A stretch of 64,000 nucleotides of DNA from Cyclaneusma minus (GCA_037179335.1 JAKZHN010000003.1:1488001-1552000), one strand, 5' to 3'; positions 45,646 through 59,402 are shown, counted from the first letter of the stretch. The notes: generated by a model not told the origin, from the letters alone. Made by a program: numbers and translations.

Positions 45646-48600
45646 ATTACATTTTGTTTTAAATTTAAATATTTATTATTCATTATACCAATTATATATT
45701 ATAGTTAATTTGCTAATTGCTTTAATTTTATTATTAAATTATTAAATTGGCTGCTATTTATTAATTGTTGTTTTTTAATATTTAAATACTATTAATTTGC
45801 AATAATTTTTCAATTTTTCAATCCTAAAAATTGAAAGCTTTTTAATTGGATTATTTATAAATTTTATATTCTAAAGCATTGGCTGGCTTATTTAAATAGT
45901 TTTATGTTTGCCAATTTTATGTTTGGCCAAAAATGCAATATTCATCTAAATAATAATACTATTGTTTATTAAATATATAATAATAAAAATTGCAATTGGA
46001 AAAAATATAAATACTGGTATAAATGCTTTATTTGCGGCAAAAAGGATTTGCAAAAAAAACCATTTTAAATTTAAATAAAATATTTGCTATTTTAGTATTG
46101 GCAATTCTAAAGCTTAATTTTTATTTGCCAAAAGAATTAGATTTGCTAAACGGCTGCTAAATTTCTTATTAATATTGCCCGCCCAATAGCGATTTACTTC
46201 CCCCCCCCTTTTTTTATGTACTAATTTCCAATTTTTAAAAATTTCCAAAAATTCTTATATTAGCTTTCAATTACTAAATCCCCTTTTTTTTAATTCTAAT
46301 ATTATTTGCATTGATTCCCAGCTATTTATCAATATTTAATTGCCAATTTTTCCTTGTTTTATTTTGCAAAAACAAATATTTTCCAGATTGTTTTTATTTT
46401 ATTATTGTATTTTATTTTTTTTCTAATCCAATACCAAATTATAATTTAAAATATTTATAATTTTGCCTTTCTTTTTAATTCTCTATTTCCGTTTTATTTA
46501 AAAACTTGAATTTGTTTTTGGCTATTATTTTAATTTGTTTTTATAGTTTTTATTGGGTATTTTGTACTATAATTGCTTTTTCGGCTATATTAGCCCACGC
46601 TAGTAATTGATTTTGCAATTTAGAATTCTATATAAAGATTCCGTATAGTTTGGGTAATAAAATTGCGAATAATTTGGCTTTATAATGCATTTGGAAAATC
46701 CTTTATTTTTTTATTTTTTTATTTTTCTAATTTGCTTTTTTTCAAGCTATTGCCCAAGTTTTTAAATATATAGCGTTTAATTTATTATTCTTTTTTGTTT
46801 TAATTTCTCAATTAATATTTTTATTTTAAAAACAACTGCTATTATATATTATACCCGGCTTTTAAGAATTTAAAAATTAGTAATGAGGGCTGGAAAACTT
46901 TGCAATTTCTTTAAAAAAGATATAAAAAATGCTTTTTGTATAATTTTAATAGCCATTTTATATTAATAATTGCTAGATGTTAATTGAAAAAGAAAATCTA
47001 TATTAAAATAATTTCTTTTTTTTTGGCCTAGCAATAATATTATTTATTTTTAACCTTTTTGCAAAAGCTTTTAAATAGCTATTAAAATCTTGGCTGCTTA
47101 GCCCAATTCTATATTATTATTTAGATAATAATACTATTATATTTTTGGTATATTATTATATTTTTGGTATATTTTTAAAGCTTTTAATTTAGTGAAAATG
47201 GGATTTTAGCCTATTTTATTAAATTTTGAATATTTTATAAAATATAAAACAATATAAGAAAAACATATTGGTTAAAATACTGTATTTAATAATTAATTTA
47301 AAGGTTTTAATATTATTAATTTAAAAAAATTTAACCCTAATATTAAAAACTTGCTTTTGCAAAGCTATTTTTTTATTTAAAATATAGGAATTGGCCGGAA
47401 ATTTAAACTTCGTTATTTTAATTATTTAATTGGGCTATTTTCATTATCGCTATTTTTAAAATTTTATTATTGCTTTTCCATTTAGCATCAAGGCTGTTTT
47501 TAAATGCAAATTATTTAAAAATATTAGAAACGATTTAATTTAATAGCGCGATTTGTTTTAAATATAATAAAATCAGATTTTCTAATAACGAATTTAAATT
47601 TTAAATTTATTTATTTATAAATGTTTTAATTATAGGCTTAAATAGCTTTTATATTATTAATTGCTTTTTTATATATTGCAATTGGCGCATTTATATCAGC
47701 ACCCCTTTTAAATATCAAATATTCGCCAGTTGTTTATTATTTCAATAGCTTTAGCTAATTAATATTTTGCTAAATATTAATATTTTTAAAATTGGAGTTA
47801 TTTTTAAAGTATTTTAGCAATAGAAATTAAAATGGTTAATTTATAAATTGGTAATTTATATTAATAATTTCATAGCGCAATAGGGCTTTTTTAAGCATAT
47901 TTTATATAATAGCTTATAATATTTAATTTGGCACAAGCTTTTGCTTTTAATTATAAAATTAAATATTTTGCTAAAATGTACTTATTTTTTTAAATATTCA
48001 AATAATTTTGCTAATGCTTTATTATATAATTTAATTAAAAAAATTGCTAATTAATATTTGCAATGGTATTTGGACTTGGTTTTAATATGCTATTCCTAAA
48101 ATAGGCAATTATAATTTCTTTATTATTTTAAGCGCGTTATATATTTTTTTATAGCCCAATTGCAGGGTTGTATAATTTTTCTAAATTTTTAATTAATTTT
48201 TAAAAGCATTTTAACGCTAGAAATAGCAAATCTGCTTATTCTGCAATTATAATTTATATTGTTAAATAAATTGCTTTTTGCAATAATGGCATTAATTGCT
48301 ATAAAAAAAGGAAATTTAAATTTAATTCTATTTAAATTGCATTGCTTGCTTTATATTATATTTACATAATTTATTTAATTTTGTAAAATGCCTTTAATTT
48401 TGTTTTAATTAAATTGGCTATAATAGACTATTAATAAATTTAAAGCAATTTTGCAAAGTATAAAATTCCGACTTGTTTAAAAGTCCAGCTTTTAAATATT
48501 ATTATTAAAGCCCTACTTTTTGCAATTGCCCTTTTTATAAAAAAATAGCTAATTAATCTGAATTTTAATATAGTATTTAAAATCGCTTTTGGTATTTTTT

Positions 48601-49169
48601 TTTATATTGCTAAATTTATATATAGTTATAAGCAATTTATAAATCGCCTATTTTTTAACAAAATAAGAATTTAATACCGGTATACTGATTTTTTTAAAAA
48701 AGCAATTACGCCACTCTTATAGTTTTTAATAGCAAATTTAATATTAATTTTATTGGTATAAATATTATTATTATTATTACAGCTAATTATATTTGCTTTA
48801 TAATTTGTTTTCAAATTCTCTTTATATTAAATTTCCAGCTATTAATAATTTTGCTTTTTTAATATAGTATTGGTTTTTTTATTTGCATTATTTATTTTGC
48901 CGAATTTTAAAAATATTTGTAAATTATTAATTATTTAAATGCTATTAAATATATTAAGAATATTAAATATAGCTTTTATAAAAATATTGCTTAATATGCC
49001 GCAAATAATAATATATTGAAATTCAATATTTAAAAGCTTGGCCAATAATTTTTAAATAATTTTAAGAATTACTATTTTAATAATTTGGCTATTAAATTTA
49101 ATTTTAGCTAGCAATTTCTTATAGATAATTTTTTATTTTATTTTTTATTTTTTATCTTTTTAAGCATAG

Positions 49170-49794
49170 CCTATTTTGCGCTTGGTTGACCAATTTTAAA
49201 ATTCGCTTGCCAGCTATAAAGGTGCTAGCAAAATCTTAAATACTTTTAAAAAATTGAAAAGCGAAGTTTGTTTTTGACCGGCTGGCTATTAAATTTTAAA
49301 GTTATTGGCTATATTTGGTACTATAAAATAAATATTAAAGTTTGTTTTATTGTATATAATAATTTGAAAAATATAAATAATTGATTTTATATTAAAAAAT
49401 CAATTAGTGACTGGTTAATTATATATATTTATAAAATGTATAAAGCTTTTCGCTAGCCAAAAGCGTATAAATAAAATTTTTAAAAAACTGCTATTTTTTT
49501 TAGGAATGCTTTTTGCAAATCGGCTATTAGCTACTAATTTTAGTTTTTTCGCCCGTTTTTCTTATATATAAATCAATATATAGCATTATAGCCAATTAGA
49601 TTTAAAATCCGCCCGCTAGCTATAAAAATACCAGCGAAGCTTTAAATATTTTTAAAAAGCTAAAAAGCGGAGCTTTTTTTTTAGCCGGCTGGCTATTAAG
49701 CTTTAAAGCCATTAGCTATACCTAGCATTACCGAATAGATATTAGAAATAGATATTCTTTTTTTTATTGCATATAATAATTTAAAAAATATAAA
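49170..49794 (+). repeat. Duplicated terminal block (B, partial A, B) of copy 2
   Basis: Same arrangement as 25880-26516: B-type block, then an A-type subterminal stretch with CGCTAGCCAAAAGCG near 49450, then a second B-type block. Confidence 0.65.
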
Positions 49795-50339
49795 AAAGCA
49801 ATATATTAATATTAAATTCTTATCCGGTTAAAAAATAAATAAGTTTTAAATTGCTTGCGATTATATATAAATTTAGCAATATAAAGAAAATAGGAAAAGC
49901 GATTTCAAATGCCGTATTGAAATTTAAATTGATTAACTGCCTTTTTATAAAAAGGGCAATTGTAAAAAACGGGGCTTTAATAATAATATTTAAAATTTAA
50001 AATTCAAAAAAAGCAATGCCTTGGATTTTGGAAATTGCTTTAAATTTATTGGCAATTTATTATAGCTAGTTTAATTAATAAAAAATTAAAAGTATTTTAC
50101 AAAATTAAACGAATTATATAAATATAATATAAAGCAAATAACGCGGTTTAAATAAAATCGGATTTAAATTTCCCTTTTTTATAGAAATTGGTATTATTAT
50201 TACAAAAAGCAATTTATTTAATAATACGATTTACAATTGCAAAATAGGCAAATTTGCTTTTTCTAATATTAAAATACTTTATAAAATTAATTAAAAATTT
50301 ATAAAAGCTATAAAATTTTGCAATTAGGCTATAAAAAAC

Positions 50340-50576
50340 TATTGCAGGGTGCTTGGCTTTTGGCAGGAACGGGTAGTCGAAGGGTGTAAATAACCGTTGG
50401 GGTGAGCGCTTGGCGCTGACCTTGGCACGCGGTTAGCTTTATTTTACTTGAATATAATTGTTTTGAAAGCTATTTATATAGGTTAGAAAAGTATAGAATA
50501 TATAGCGCTATATCTAATATTAAATTTAGCAAGCAAAATCAATATTATTTTATTTCTGCCTTTTTACAATTTAATA
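50340..50576. repeat. Left LTR of element 3
   Basis: Keeps GGGTGCTTGGC and GTTGGGGTGAGCGCTTGGCG, where the right copy has the transition-mutated version. Confidence 0.75.
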
Positions 50577-53500
50577 ATTATAAGCCTTTTTATCGCTGTT
50601 TAATTTTTAAAAATCGATTTTTTAAATGGATTTAATAATAATAATTTGTTATTTCCAACCCTTTTTCTTAATTTTTTTTTTTTATTTATTTAAATTTTTT
50701 CTTTAGCTATTAATTATGTAGCTTTTTTAAAGCTTAAATTTATTATTGTTTTGCAAGATTACTTTAATAATATTAGACTTTTTTTCGAAATTCGAAATTA
50801 ATGCTGCGATTTTCGAATTTTAAGCAATTTAAAACCAACATATTTTTTATAATTTTTTAATTTAGAATTATATTATTTTATATTATTTAGCATTAATAAT
50901 TATTTTTAATTTATTAAAAATACTTTAAGAGGAATATTTAAATTGAAAATAATTTTAATATTATTATTATAAAATTATTTTTTTTCTATTTTTAAAAGTT
51001 TTAAGCTCGATTATACGGATTTTAAGCAATTTACAGCCAAAAAAAAAGCAATTTAAATTTGCTATATTAATTTATTAATTTAAAAAAATCGTTTTTAATG
51101 AAAATTAATTTATTATTGGAAAAATCCAGAATTTTATAATATTACTAATTTTAAAGCATATTTATAATGCTTTTGTCTAGCAAATTACCTTTTGCAAAAA
51201 AGATTATTCTAAGCCTTATTAGCGCCGGTTTAATATCGAAAAATTTATTACTATTTATTTTGGCAAATTTATAGCTGTTACTTTTAACCAATAATATAGC
51301 AATTAAATATTTATTTATAATAAAGCAAAAGCTATTGGTTTTTTAATATACAGCAATTAGGGTTTAAAATTTAAATAATTAGCGGTTATTAAAAAGTTTA
51401 ATTTTTGATAATTAAATAAACGCTTTAATTTTATTATAAATTTGCTTAATATTAAAATTTCCAATACTATTAGCAAAATTTCTATTATAAAGGAATTTAT
51501 TGACTTTTTTAAAGCCGTTTATTATAAAAATAAAATGCTAGAAATATAAAATCAATTATTTAAGTTATTAATCCTTGCTTGAATATAGCTATTTAGCAGG
51601 GCAATAATTAATTATTTTTAAAAAAGAAAAAAAACCAAATTGATTTGGGTTTCTTAGCTCTCAAAAGAGACTGAGACTGCCTTTGCAAAAATAGCTATAT
51701 TAGCTAGCAATTTTGCCAATACCTTAATAGGAAGCGGATATTTTTTTGAAATAAATTAATCAAAAGGAAATTGAAAAATAAATTGAATTTATTAAATCCC
51801 TATAATTTAGAGCAAAAATATAAGATTTTTTTTCGCTAATGCGAAAGCGGCTAAATATAGCAAAAAAAGGAAAACATTATTGGACTATTTAAATTGGTAA
51901 ATCTGATTTTTTTAGCCGGATATTTAAGCCGCTATAGCTTATTTAATTTATTTTAATAGGGGTAATATTATATATATTTGCAATAAGTTTTTGATTTTTT
52001 TAATTAATTATTACTTTAATATAAATAAATTTGCTTTTAGCAAAAAACGGCCAATTGCAAATTATCGCCTATAGATTTTTGGTTTTTAACGCTAAAATTT
52101 CAAATAATAAAAATTGGATTTTCAACCTTTATATAATAGCCAATGCCTAATTAGTGCTTGGCTATTAAATATTTTTTATTTTTAAAAGTGTATTTAAGAA
52201 AAAGAGCTTTTAAAAAAATATTGAATTTGGCTATATTTGTTAAAACTCCGACGGCTTTAAAATTCTATTTCTTTGCTTGCATAAGCAATTCGATTTATAT
52301 TTAATAAATATTGCTAAAAATTTAAATTGCATTACGGATTTTGCTTTTCTAATATTTAAAGCGCTTATTTCAAAATTAATTTGCTAATATTAATATTTTC
52401 TAGTTTTTATAAAGTCATTTATTTTCAATTTAGCTTTTTTATAATATTATAAACTTGGGTATTTTAGCAATAAAATTTTCTAATATTTTAAATTCTTAAT
52501 TATAAATGCTATAATATTTAGAAAGGGATTTTAAATTACTAAATATAAAATCTGCGCCCTTTTCAAAAAAAAACAATTTAATAAAAATTTGCCAGGAATT
52601 TAAAGCATTTTTAAAAAATCTCTTAAAATATAGCTTATTTTCCTATTATAAAAAACAGCAATTAATATCTTTCTTTTTTTATTTGCCTAATTATTGGTTT
52701 TTATTTTTACTATATTTATTTTAGCAAAAAAACGTTTTTTGGATTTTTAAAAATATTATAATAAAAATTAAATATTAATTTAATAACAATATAATGTTTT
52801 ATATTTGGCATAATAAAATGGTTTTCAACGTTATACCTTATTAGGATATTAATAAATTTTAAATAATAGTTTATAAAAAAGGGATTTAGGATTTGGTATT
52901 TATACCCGGTACTTAAAACCAAAATAATAATGCAAAAAAGGCCGATTATATTATAGTAGTATATATAAAAACCCTTTATTTTAATATGAAGCTATTTATA
53001 TTTTTTTGGTTTCAAATAATTTACGCTATTATATATTTTTTTAATTAAATATTGTTTTAATTAAGAAATTGGAAATTGCCAATTAAATTAATTATTGAAA
53101 TTAAATTAAATTTATCGTATTTGCAAAAATATAGCTGCTATATTTATTTTCTAAATATAATATCCCAAAAATAAAAAAGCTTGATTCCAGGACTGCTATA
53201 GCGTATTTAATTGATTATAAATTATTTAATATTTTTTAATTATAAATTTTTACAAAAAGCAAAATGATTAAAACCAGGGATATTATTTTTAATTATAAAA
53301 GATTTTAATTGAAAGAAAATTACAATTGCTATAATTAATAATTTTATTAATGTTTTTAAAATTTCGGATATTTTAGCCAAAAATAAAATCCAATTTAAAA
53401 AAGTTTCTTTATTTTTATTATATAAATTGCTATAGCAGAAAATTTTAAAACGAGTCATTTGTTTTTAAATAAAAATAATAGCCAATTAGAGAATCTATTA

Positions 53501-56005
53501 GCTTTGATTTTTAAATGCATTATATTCCCGAAGCTCGTTTTCGCCTAATTTAATAATTTATGGAATGAAAATTTGCCTTAGGGGATAAGGCTGTTTATAT
53601 CGTTTATTATTTATTTTAAGGGTTTTTATAATGCCAATAAAAATAATTATAATTTTTAATTTAGAATTCCAAAACCAATTTAGGAAAATTTCCCATTATT
53701 TTTTAACACCCCGGGACCTATTTATTTATTTAGCGAATTATTAAAAAGAAATTCGCAGCTGGCGCTTAAAAATATAATTAGGAAATTATTTATTTTATTA
53801 TTTAATTTTAATAAAATAATAAAGCTCTAAAACGTATAAAAATTGCTGGGTATTTTAATCCAGCTAATATTATTAAAAATTATATATAATATAAATATAA
53901 TTCTATAGCATTTAATAGCAATTTTTTTTCAAGCTTTTTAATAAACTTTTAATTTTTATTAAATTATATTGAAATTAGGTTTACCCAAAACCATTAATTG
54001 GCGTGCTATATTTTATTACCCCAATAAAAAGCATTATTTAAAAACTGCTAAAATTAAATAAATAGCGTTTATAGAAAAAAAATTTTTTAAATTAATTATA
54101 AATTTGGAAATTAAATTATTAGGCATTAAACTAATTCCTTTAATATAAATATTTAATCTGAAATTTAAAGCTTAATATATAATTTATAGGGATTTTTATT
54201 TAACCAATAAAAACATTTATTCGGCTATTTTCGCCATACGTTATTTCCGGGCCCTTTTAATAATAATGGTTTATTTTAATTGGAAATCCTTTTATATAAA
54301 TGCTATTAATACTTATATAAATTTTAAATTTTATAAAATACTATATATTTATAAATCTGATAGCTATAAAAGCTTTCGCGGCCCAGGAAAACTTTTATAA
54401 ATTATACAAAATTTCTGTAATTTATCCATTTCTGCTTTTTTATAAAATAAAAATATTCTGGAAACTTTTATCGCCTATACATTTGAATATGTTTTTAAAT
54501 GGCTTTATATTCTTATTATAAAGGGTTTAATATTTGTTTTATATTGTTAATATAATAATTATATATGCTTTTTACTGTTTAAATTTAACGGAGTATTTTA
54601 AGGACTATTTATATTTTAAATATAAAATAAAAAAATTTAACGAGATTTTTAAATTTATAAAATATCGCATTATTCGTAATTAAGCCTAGGAAAAGCTTTG
54701 GCTAAGCTAGAAAACTTATATTTTCTCATTGGCAAAAAATTATAATATTAATTTAAATAAACATTTATTTAAAATACCGTTATTTACCAATTCCGATAAA
54801 TCCAATAAAACATTACGCAAAAAATATTTAAATCTGGTAAATAAAATTAATTGATTAAATAATATTATTAAAAAATGTATTTTGATTTTATTTATAATTA
54901 TTTAAATTTAATACCAATTGTTTTTAGGATTATTAAAAATATTTAATTAAGTCCGCTTATTATATATTATACTTTAAATTAAAATATTATATTCAGCCAC
55001 ATTTAAAAAATGCGCATTTAGCAATATTCGCTGATATCAATTTTGCTAATAAGGCAAATTAAAAGAGATTTTAAGGATTTATAATAAAGTTTTTTAGCAA
55101 TACAATTAATTGGAAATTAAGCAAATAAAAAACTGTAATTATTTTTAATATTAAGGCCAAATTATTAATCCAAACCATTGCTGCAAAAAAGCTAATTATT
55201 TAAAAACAATCTTTTGCCCAAATGGATATTAAATTCAATAATAAACCGATTTTTTATTGCAATAATATTTAGATTTTAAGTTTTTTGAATTTAAAAACGC
55301 TTAAATTAATAATTTAATTATGTTATATTAATATTTATTAATATTGGGCTAGGGAAATTGTTTAATTAGATTAAATTAAAATCGAATAAATATTTATAAT
55401 TAAAATGCCAATTAATAGCATATTTTTTTTTAAATAATATTATGCCAATTTTATATACTAGCTAGGCTTTGAAAATATTAAAAACCATTTAATATAATGG
55501 GCGAAATATAAAGCTTAAAAATTATAAAATTATAAATTTTTTATTATATTTTTATAATTTTTAATTTTATATTAGCCAAAAATTTGGAAATATTATCAAA
55601 TTTTAAAATCATTATTCGTTTTTATTAAATTTGCTTTTTGCTAAATTTATTAAATACGGCTGCATTCTTTTTTATTAAATATATTGTATTAATATTCGGG
55701 TTTTAATGGATTATTGTTTTATGTTTTTAATTATCAATTAATATTAGCTATGAAAAAAACTTTATTTTATTTTTATATTAATTATTTATTATAATGGTGT
55801 TTCTTTTGGAATTTTATTATTTATGCATTTTAATTGCTATTCGCTATTTTAAATTGGCTATAGAATTTTAAAAATTAATTTCAAATTTTTATATTATAGC
55901 AGGCGGCAAGAAATATTCGGCTAGAATTTTTTTATTTTCTAATTATATTTTTAAAGCATTTTTTCCAAAATTTAAATTTTTTTATCCGGAGAGTTTAAAA
56001 GGGTA

Positions 56006-56242
56006 TATTGCAAAATACTTGGCTTTTGGTAGGAATAGGTAATTAAAAAGTATAAATAACCGTTAAAATAAGCGTTTGGCGCTAACCTTGGTATCCGATT
56101 AGCCTTATTTTATTAGAATATAATTATTTTAAAAGCTATTTATATAGGCTAAAAAGGTATAAAATATATAGCGCTATACCCAATATTAAGTTGAGCGAGC
56201 TAAACCAATGCTATTTTATTCCTGCCTTTCTATAATTTAATA
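56006..56242. repeat. Right LTR of element 3
   Basis: Pairs with 50340-50576. Nearly all differences between the two are C/T or G/A. Confidence 0.75.
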
Positions 56243-59201
56243 AAACCTGTATAGTATATTTGGGATAATAAGAAAATTACAATTGCCTATTTTAATAATA
56301 GCATGCTAAAATCAAATTTAAATACCATTGCAAATATTAATTAGCAATTTCATTAATTAGATTATATAATAAAATATTAGTAAAATTATTTAAATATTTA
56401 AAAAAAAAATTAGCAAAATATTTAATTTCGCGGCTAAAAGCAAAAGTTTTTGCAAAATTAAATATTATAAGCTATTATATAAAAGATATTTAAAAACAAC
56501 CTATTAAGTTACAAAGCCATTAATATAAAATATTAGCTTATAAACTAATTATTTTAATTCCTATTGCCAAAATATTTTAAAAATATTAATATTTAGCAAA
56601 ATATTAACTGGCTAAAGCAATTATAATAAATAATTAGTAATGGCCTAATATTGCGACAAAATACTGGTATAAATATGCCAATTATAATATACCAGCAAGC
56701 AATTAATAATATAAAACCCGCTTAAATTTATAATTAAAATATTTATAAATAAATAAATTGAAAATCTAATTTTATTATTAGAAAACCGGGTGCTATTATA
56801 ATTGGAAAAAAAAATCCCGCTATTATCATAAATTGTTTTTTATAATTTTAAAAGATTTGCGGCAAAAAAAGGCTTTAGCATTGGCCGGAAAAATTGTAAT
56901 AAAGCTTTAAGCCCGATAGCTAGAATTTTAGCAATTATTTAAAAGCTTTAGCAAAAAAATTAAAAATAAATAGAATTATAGTTAAATTAAAAGAAACAAC
57001 AATTTTAATATAAATTCTTTTTTGCCAATTAAAATCTAGGAGCTATTAGTATAAAAAAGCTATTGAAATTATATAAAAAGCATTTTTTATATTCCGTTTT
57101 AGCAAAATACAGCATTTGCCTATTTTTGTTATTAAAGCTAATATTGCTAATAATTTAATATAGCGTATAATAGCAGTTTGTTTAAAAATAAAAACATTTA
57201 TAAATTGGCCGGATAAAACAAAATAGTAAATTAGCCGCTATATATTTGGGGGTTTAAAAACCAAATTAAGAAAAAAGTAAATTAAAAAATTAAAATAATA
57301 AAGGATTTTTTAAATACGCTATAAAGCCAAGTCAGTTAAAATTTTAAATTGCGGTGAAAAAATTGCTAATAAAGACTAATATAGCCTAAAAAGCAGCTAT
57401 AATATAAAATATTTAATAAAAGCTGTAAAAACGGATTAAAATAGCAATAAAAAAGGAGATTTCAAGCTTTTAAATAAAATAGAAAAAGGAAATTTTAAAA
57501 AAAGCGAAATTTTCAAATACGTTAAATTTAAATTCAATATTAAATTGGGGAGGGATTGGGATATAATAATAAAATAAAAGGAATTCGGAAAATATTTATT
57601 TTTATAAAGCAAAATAATAAAAATGGGAAATTAAATATTAATAAATAGCTTAAAAGCGCAAGCAATGCCAAATAAGGAATTTAATAATTAAAACTTAATA
57701 TAAAGATTTTTAAAAAGATTTAAAAACTGGGTACCAACATGAAAAGGAAAGGGGGGGAAAATAAATTGCAAACGGGCTAGAAAAATTAATAGCTATTTAG
57801 CAAATTTAATTTATTTAGCAAATAAAAATTGCGCTTTAAAATTGCCAATATTGGAATAATAAGCATTTTATTTAAATTTGGGATAGTTTTTTTTAAAAAT
57901 ATTGTTTATTATAAATAAGGCATATATATAAATGCTTGTATTTTTTTAATCGCAATTTTTATTAATATATATTTAATAAATAATATTATTATTATTTAAG
58001 TTGGCATTGCGCTTTTAGCGAAAAACGGAATTAATAAGCGCAAACCTATTTAAATAAATCAGCCAATGCTTTAAAATACAGAATTTATAAATAATTTAAT
58101 TGGAAAATTCCTAGCTTTTAGAATTGAAAAAACCAAAAATTATTGCAAGCTAATAGCGTTTAAATGCTAAAACAATGGCGTTTTCCTATTAATAAGTAAC
58201 GGCTAATTTAATAATTTTATAATAAAATTAAAGCAATTAGCAGCCCAATTATAATATATAATTTATATAATAAATAGTAAATATTCGGATTTAAAAAAAA
58301 CATTAACCAAATCTTGTAATTATCGCTAAAAATTAAAATCTTGCTAATTATTATAATTTGGCGCAATTTATTATTTAAAAAGAAAATTCAAATATTGGCA
58401 ATATTGGTATTAAGGCTTTTATCCAATTACCAATTTAAAAAAGCCATTTATATAAAATATCGGGGAAATAAAAAAGCAATTTAAAAATTTTGGCAGAAAA
58501 AAGCGCTTATTGTTTTTATTGTTTTTATTTTTAAAAAAAGCTTTATTACAATTATTGCTAGCTTGAAAATTTGCAGTATTTATAGTAATATTAGCTTTAA
58601 TAGTTTTTGCAATGGCTTTAGCTGCGCAAATTAAAACGGTATTAAAGGCTATAATAATTTTATAAGCCGCTTTAGCAAAGCGTTGGTATTAGTCAGCTTT
58701 TTAATAGGCTAGGCGAAATTAAATTTTTATTAATTGGAAAATTATAGCCAATGCTATTAGCGACGCCATTATATATACTATTTTTATAGTATTTTTATAG
58801 GCATTTTTATAGCCTTCACAATTTTTACCATTGCCGCAAAGCGCTAAAAAGCTGCAAGAAAATTAAAAAAGCGTATAAAAAGGCTCTTTAGAGCGGCCGC
58901 CGGCATTGCCGCCGGCATTAGCTTGAAATCTGATACCAATTGCCATTGCAAGGAGAAAAGAAATAGAATTTAAATAATAAATAAAAATTATAATTATTGC
59001 TTAAAAAAACTAAAAATAGCTAGCGGCCGATTTGCAAAAAGTATTGCTAAAAAAATAGCAGCTTTTCAAAAACTCTATTTATGCGGCTTTTGGCTGGCTA
59101 GCCAAAAGCCCCGTACGCTTCGCGCCACGTGACCGACCGACAGCTGATCCCTTGACATAAAACCAACCATAATTTAAAGCCCGCATCGGAAAAGGCCTTA
59201 C

Positions 59202-59402
59202 CCAAATTGTGACAGCAGGCGTGTTTTCACCACAATTGCTGCAAACCAGGCTCTCCTGGTAAATATCGCAGGAAAGCGAATCGTAGCCGGGCATTACATC
59301 AGATTCGGGATCCCAATTTCGAATGTCGAGGAGATACTGTGCGAATTGCACGCGAAATTGGTGGTCCTTATTGACATTTTCCATTGCCCCTGTAAAAGAC
59401 AT
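59202..59402 (-). pseudogene. Gene B, exon 1 (separated from the rest by island 2)
   Basis: A 67-codon exon starting at an ATG at 59402 (MSFTGAMENVNKDHQ) and ending CGENTPAVTIW at a GTAAGG donor (59201). It contains a cysteine pair (VCSNCGE) like a zinc-binding site. The phase-0 junction continues in frame with the exon starting at 37913, whose first residues are CHQS, adding a Cys and a His right after the donor. An upstream in-frame ATG at 59540 would add 46 residues. Without transcripts the link across 21 kb is inference, but donor, phase, frame and the lack of a start in the 37913 exon all agree. Confidence 0.6.

Larger units (their letters stand above)
39258..49794 (+). mobile_element. 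Repeat copy 2 (A to B), inserted into copy 3
   Basis: Starts ATGGTTGGTTTTATATTAGG like copy 1 and runs in the plus direction to a B end at about 49794 (TTGCATATAATAATT, a mutated form of the copy 1 end). It contains copia element 2. About 340 bp around 46990-47330 have no counterpart in copy 1 at about 18670. Net length is about 5.06 kb. It is inserted in opposite orientation inside copy 3. Confidence 0.75.
50340..56242. mobile_element. LTR retrotransposon relic 3, superfamily not determined
   Basis: Direct repeats of 237 bp at 50340-50576 and 56006-56242 share ACTTGGCTTTTGG or GCTTGGCTTTTGG, AATAACCGTT, CTTGGCGCT or TTTGGCGCT, and TATATAGCGCTATA. An AAAC direct repeat abuts both outer ends, consistent with a 4-5 bp target duplication. 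Length is 5.9 kb. The left LTR is much less mutated than the right. I could not find a reverse transcriptase motif in either strand by eye, so orientation and superfamily are open. Confidence 0.78.
37949..59170 (-). mobile_element. AT-rich island 2: repeat copy 3 (inverted), with nested insertions
   Basis: The island opens with the inverted B end (TTTTATGTCC, then GATCATCACATGC) and closes with the inverted A end (GACATAAAACCAACCAT). It therefore runs A to B on the minus strand. Its sequence is interrupted by copy 2 (39258-49794), the LTR element at 50340-56242 and the SINE-like insert at 38611-38781. Subtracting these leaves about 4.6 kb, as in copy 1. The host sequence at 39200-39255 continues at about 49795 when aligned to 19930-20060 reversed. 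It lies in the first intron of gene B. Confidence 0.78.

Noticed and set aside
52716..53458. Two minus-strand frames of 68 and 72 codons in LTR element 3
   Set aside because: Composition follows the AT-rich DNA (Ile, Asn, Lys, Phe) and they match no retroelement motif; likely chance.
16441..59170. Starship-type giant element with cargo between the two islands
   Set aside because: The islands are copies of a small repeat in inverted arrangement, each inside its own intron; no captain recombinase (DUF3435) was seen.
16441..59170. Organelle DNA or group II introns because of the AT richness
   Set aside because: LTR pairs, copia motifs and C/T or G/A divergence between copies fit RIP-mutated nuclear transposons; no organelle genes or intron-encoded protein motifs were recognised.
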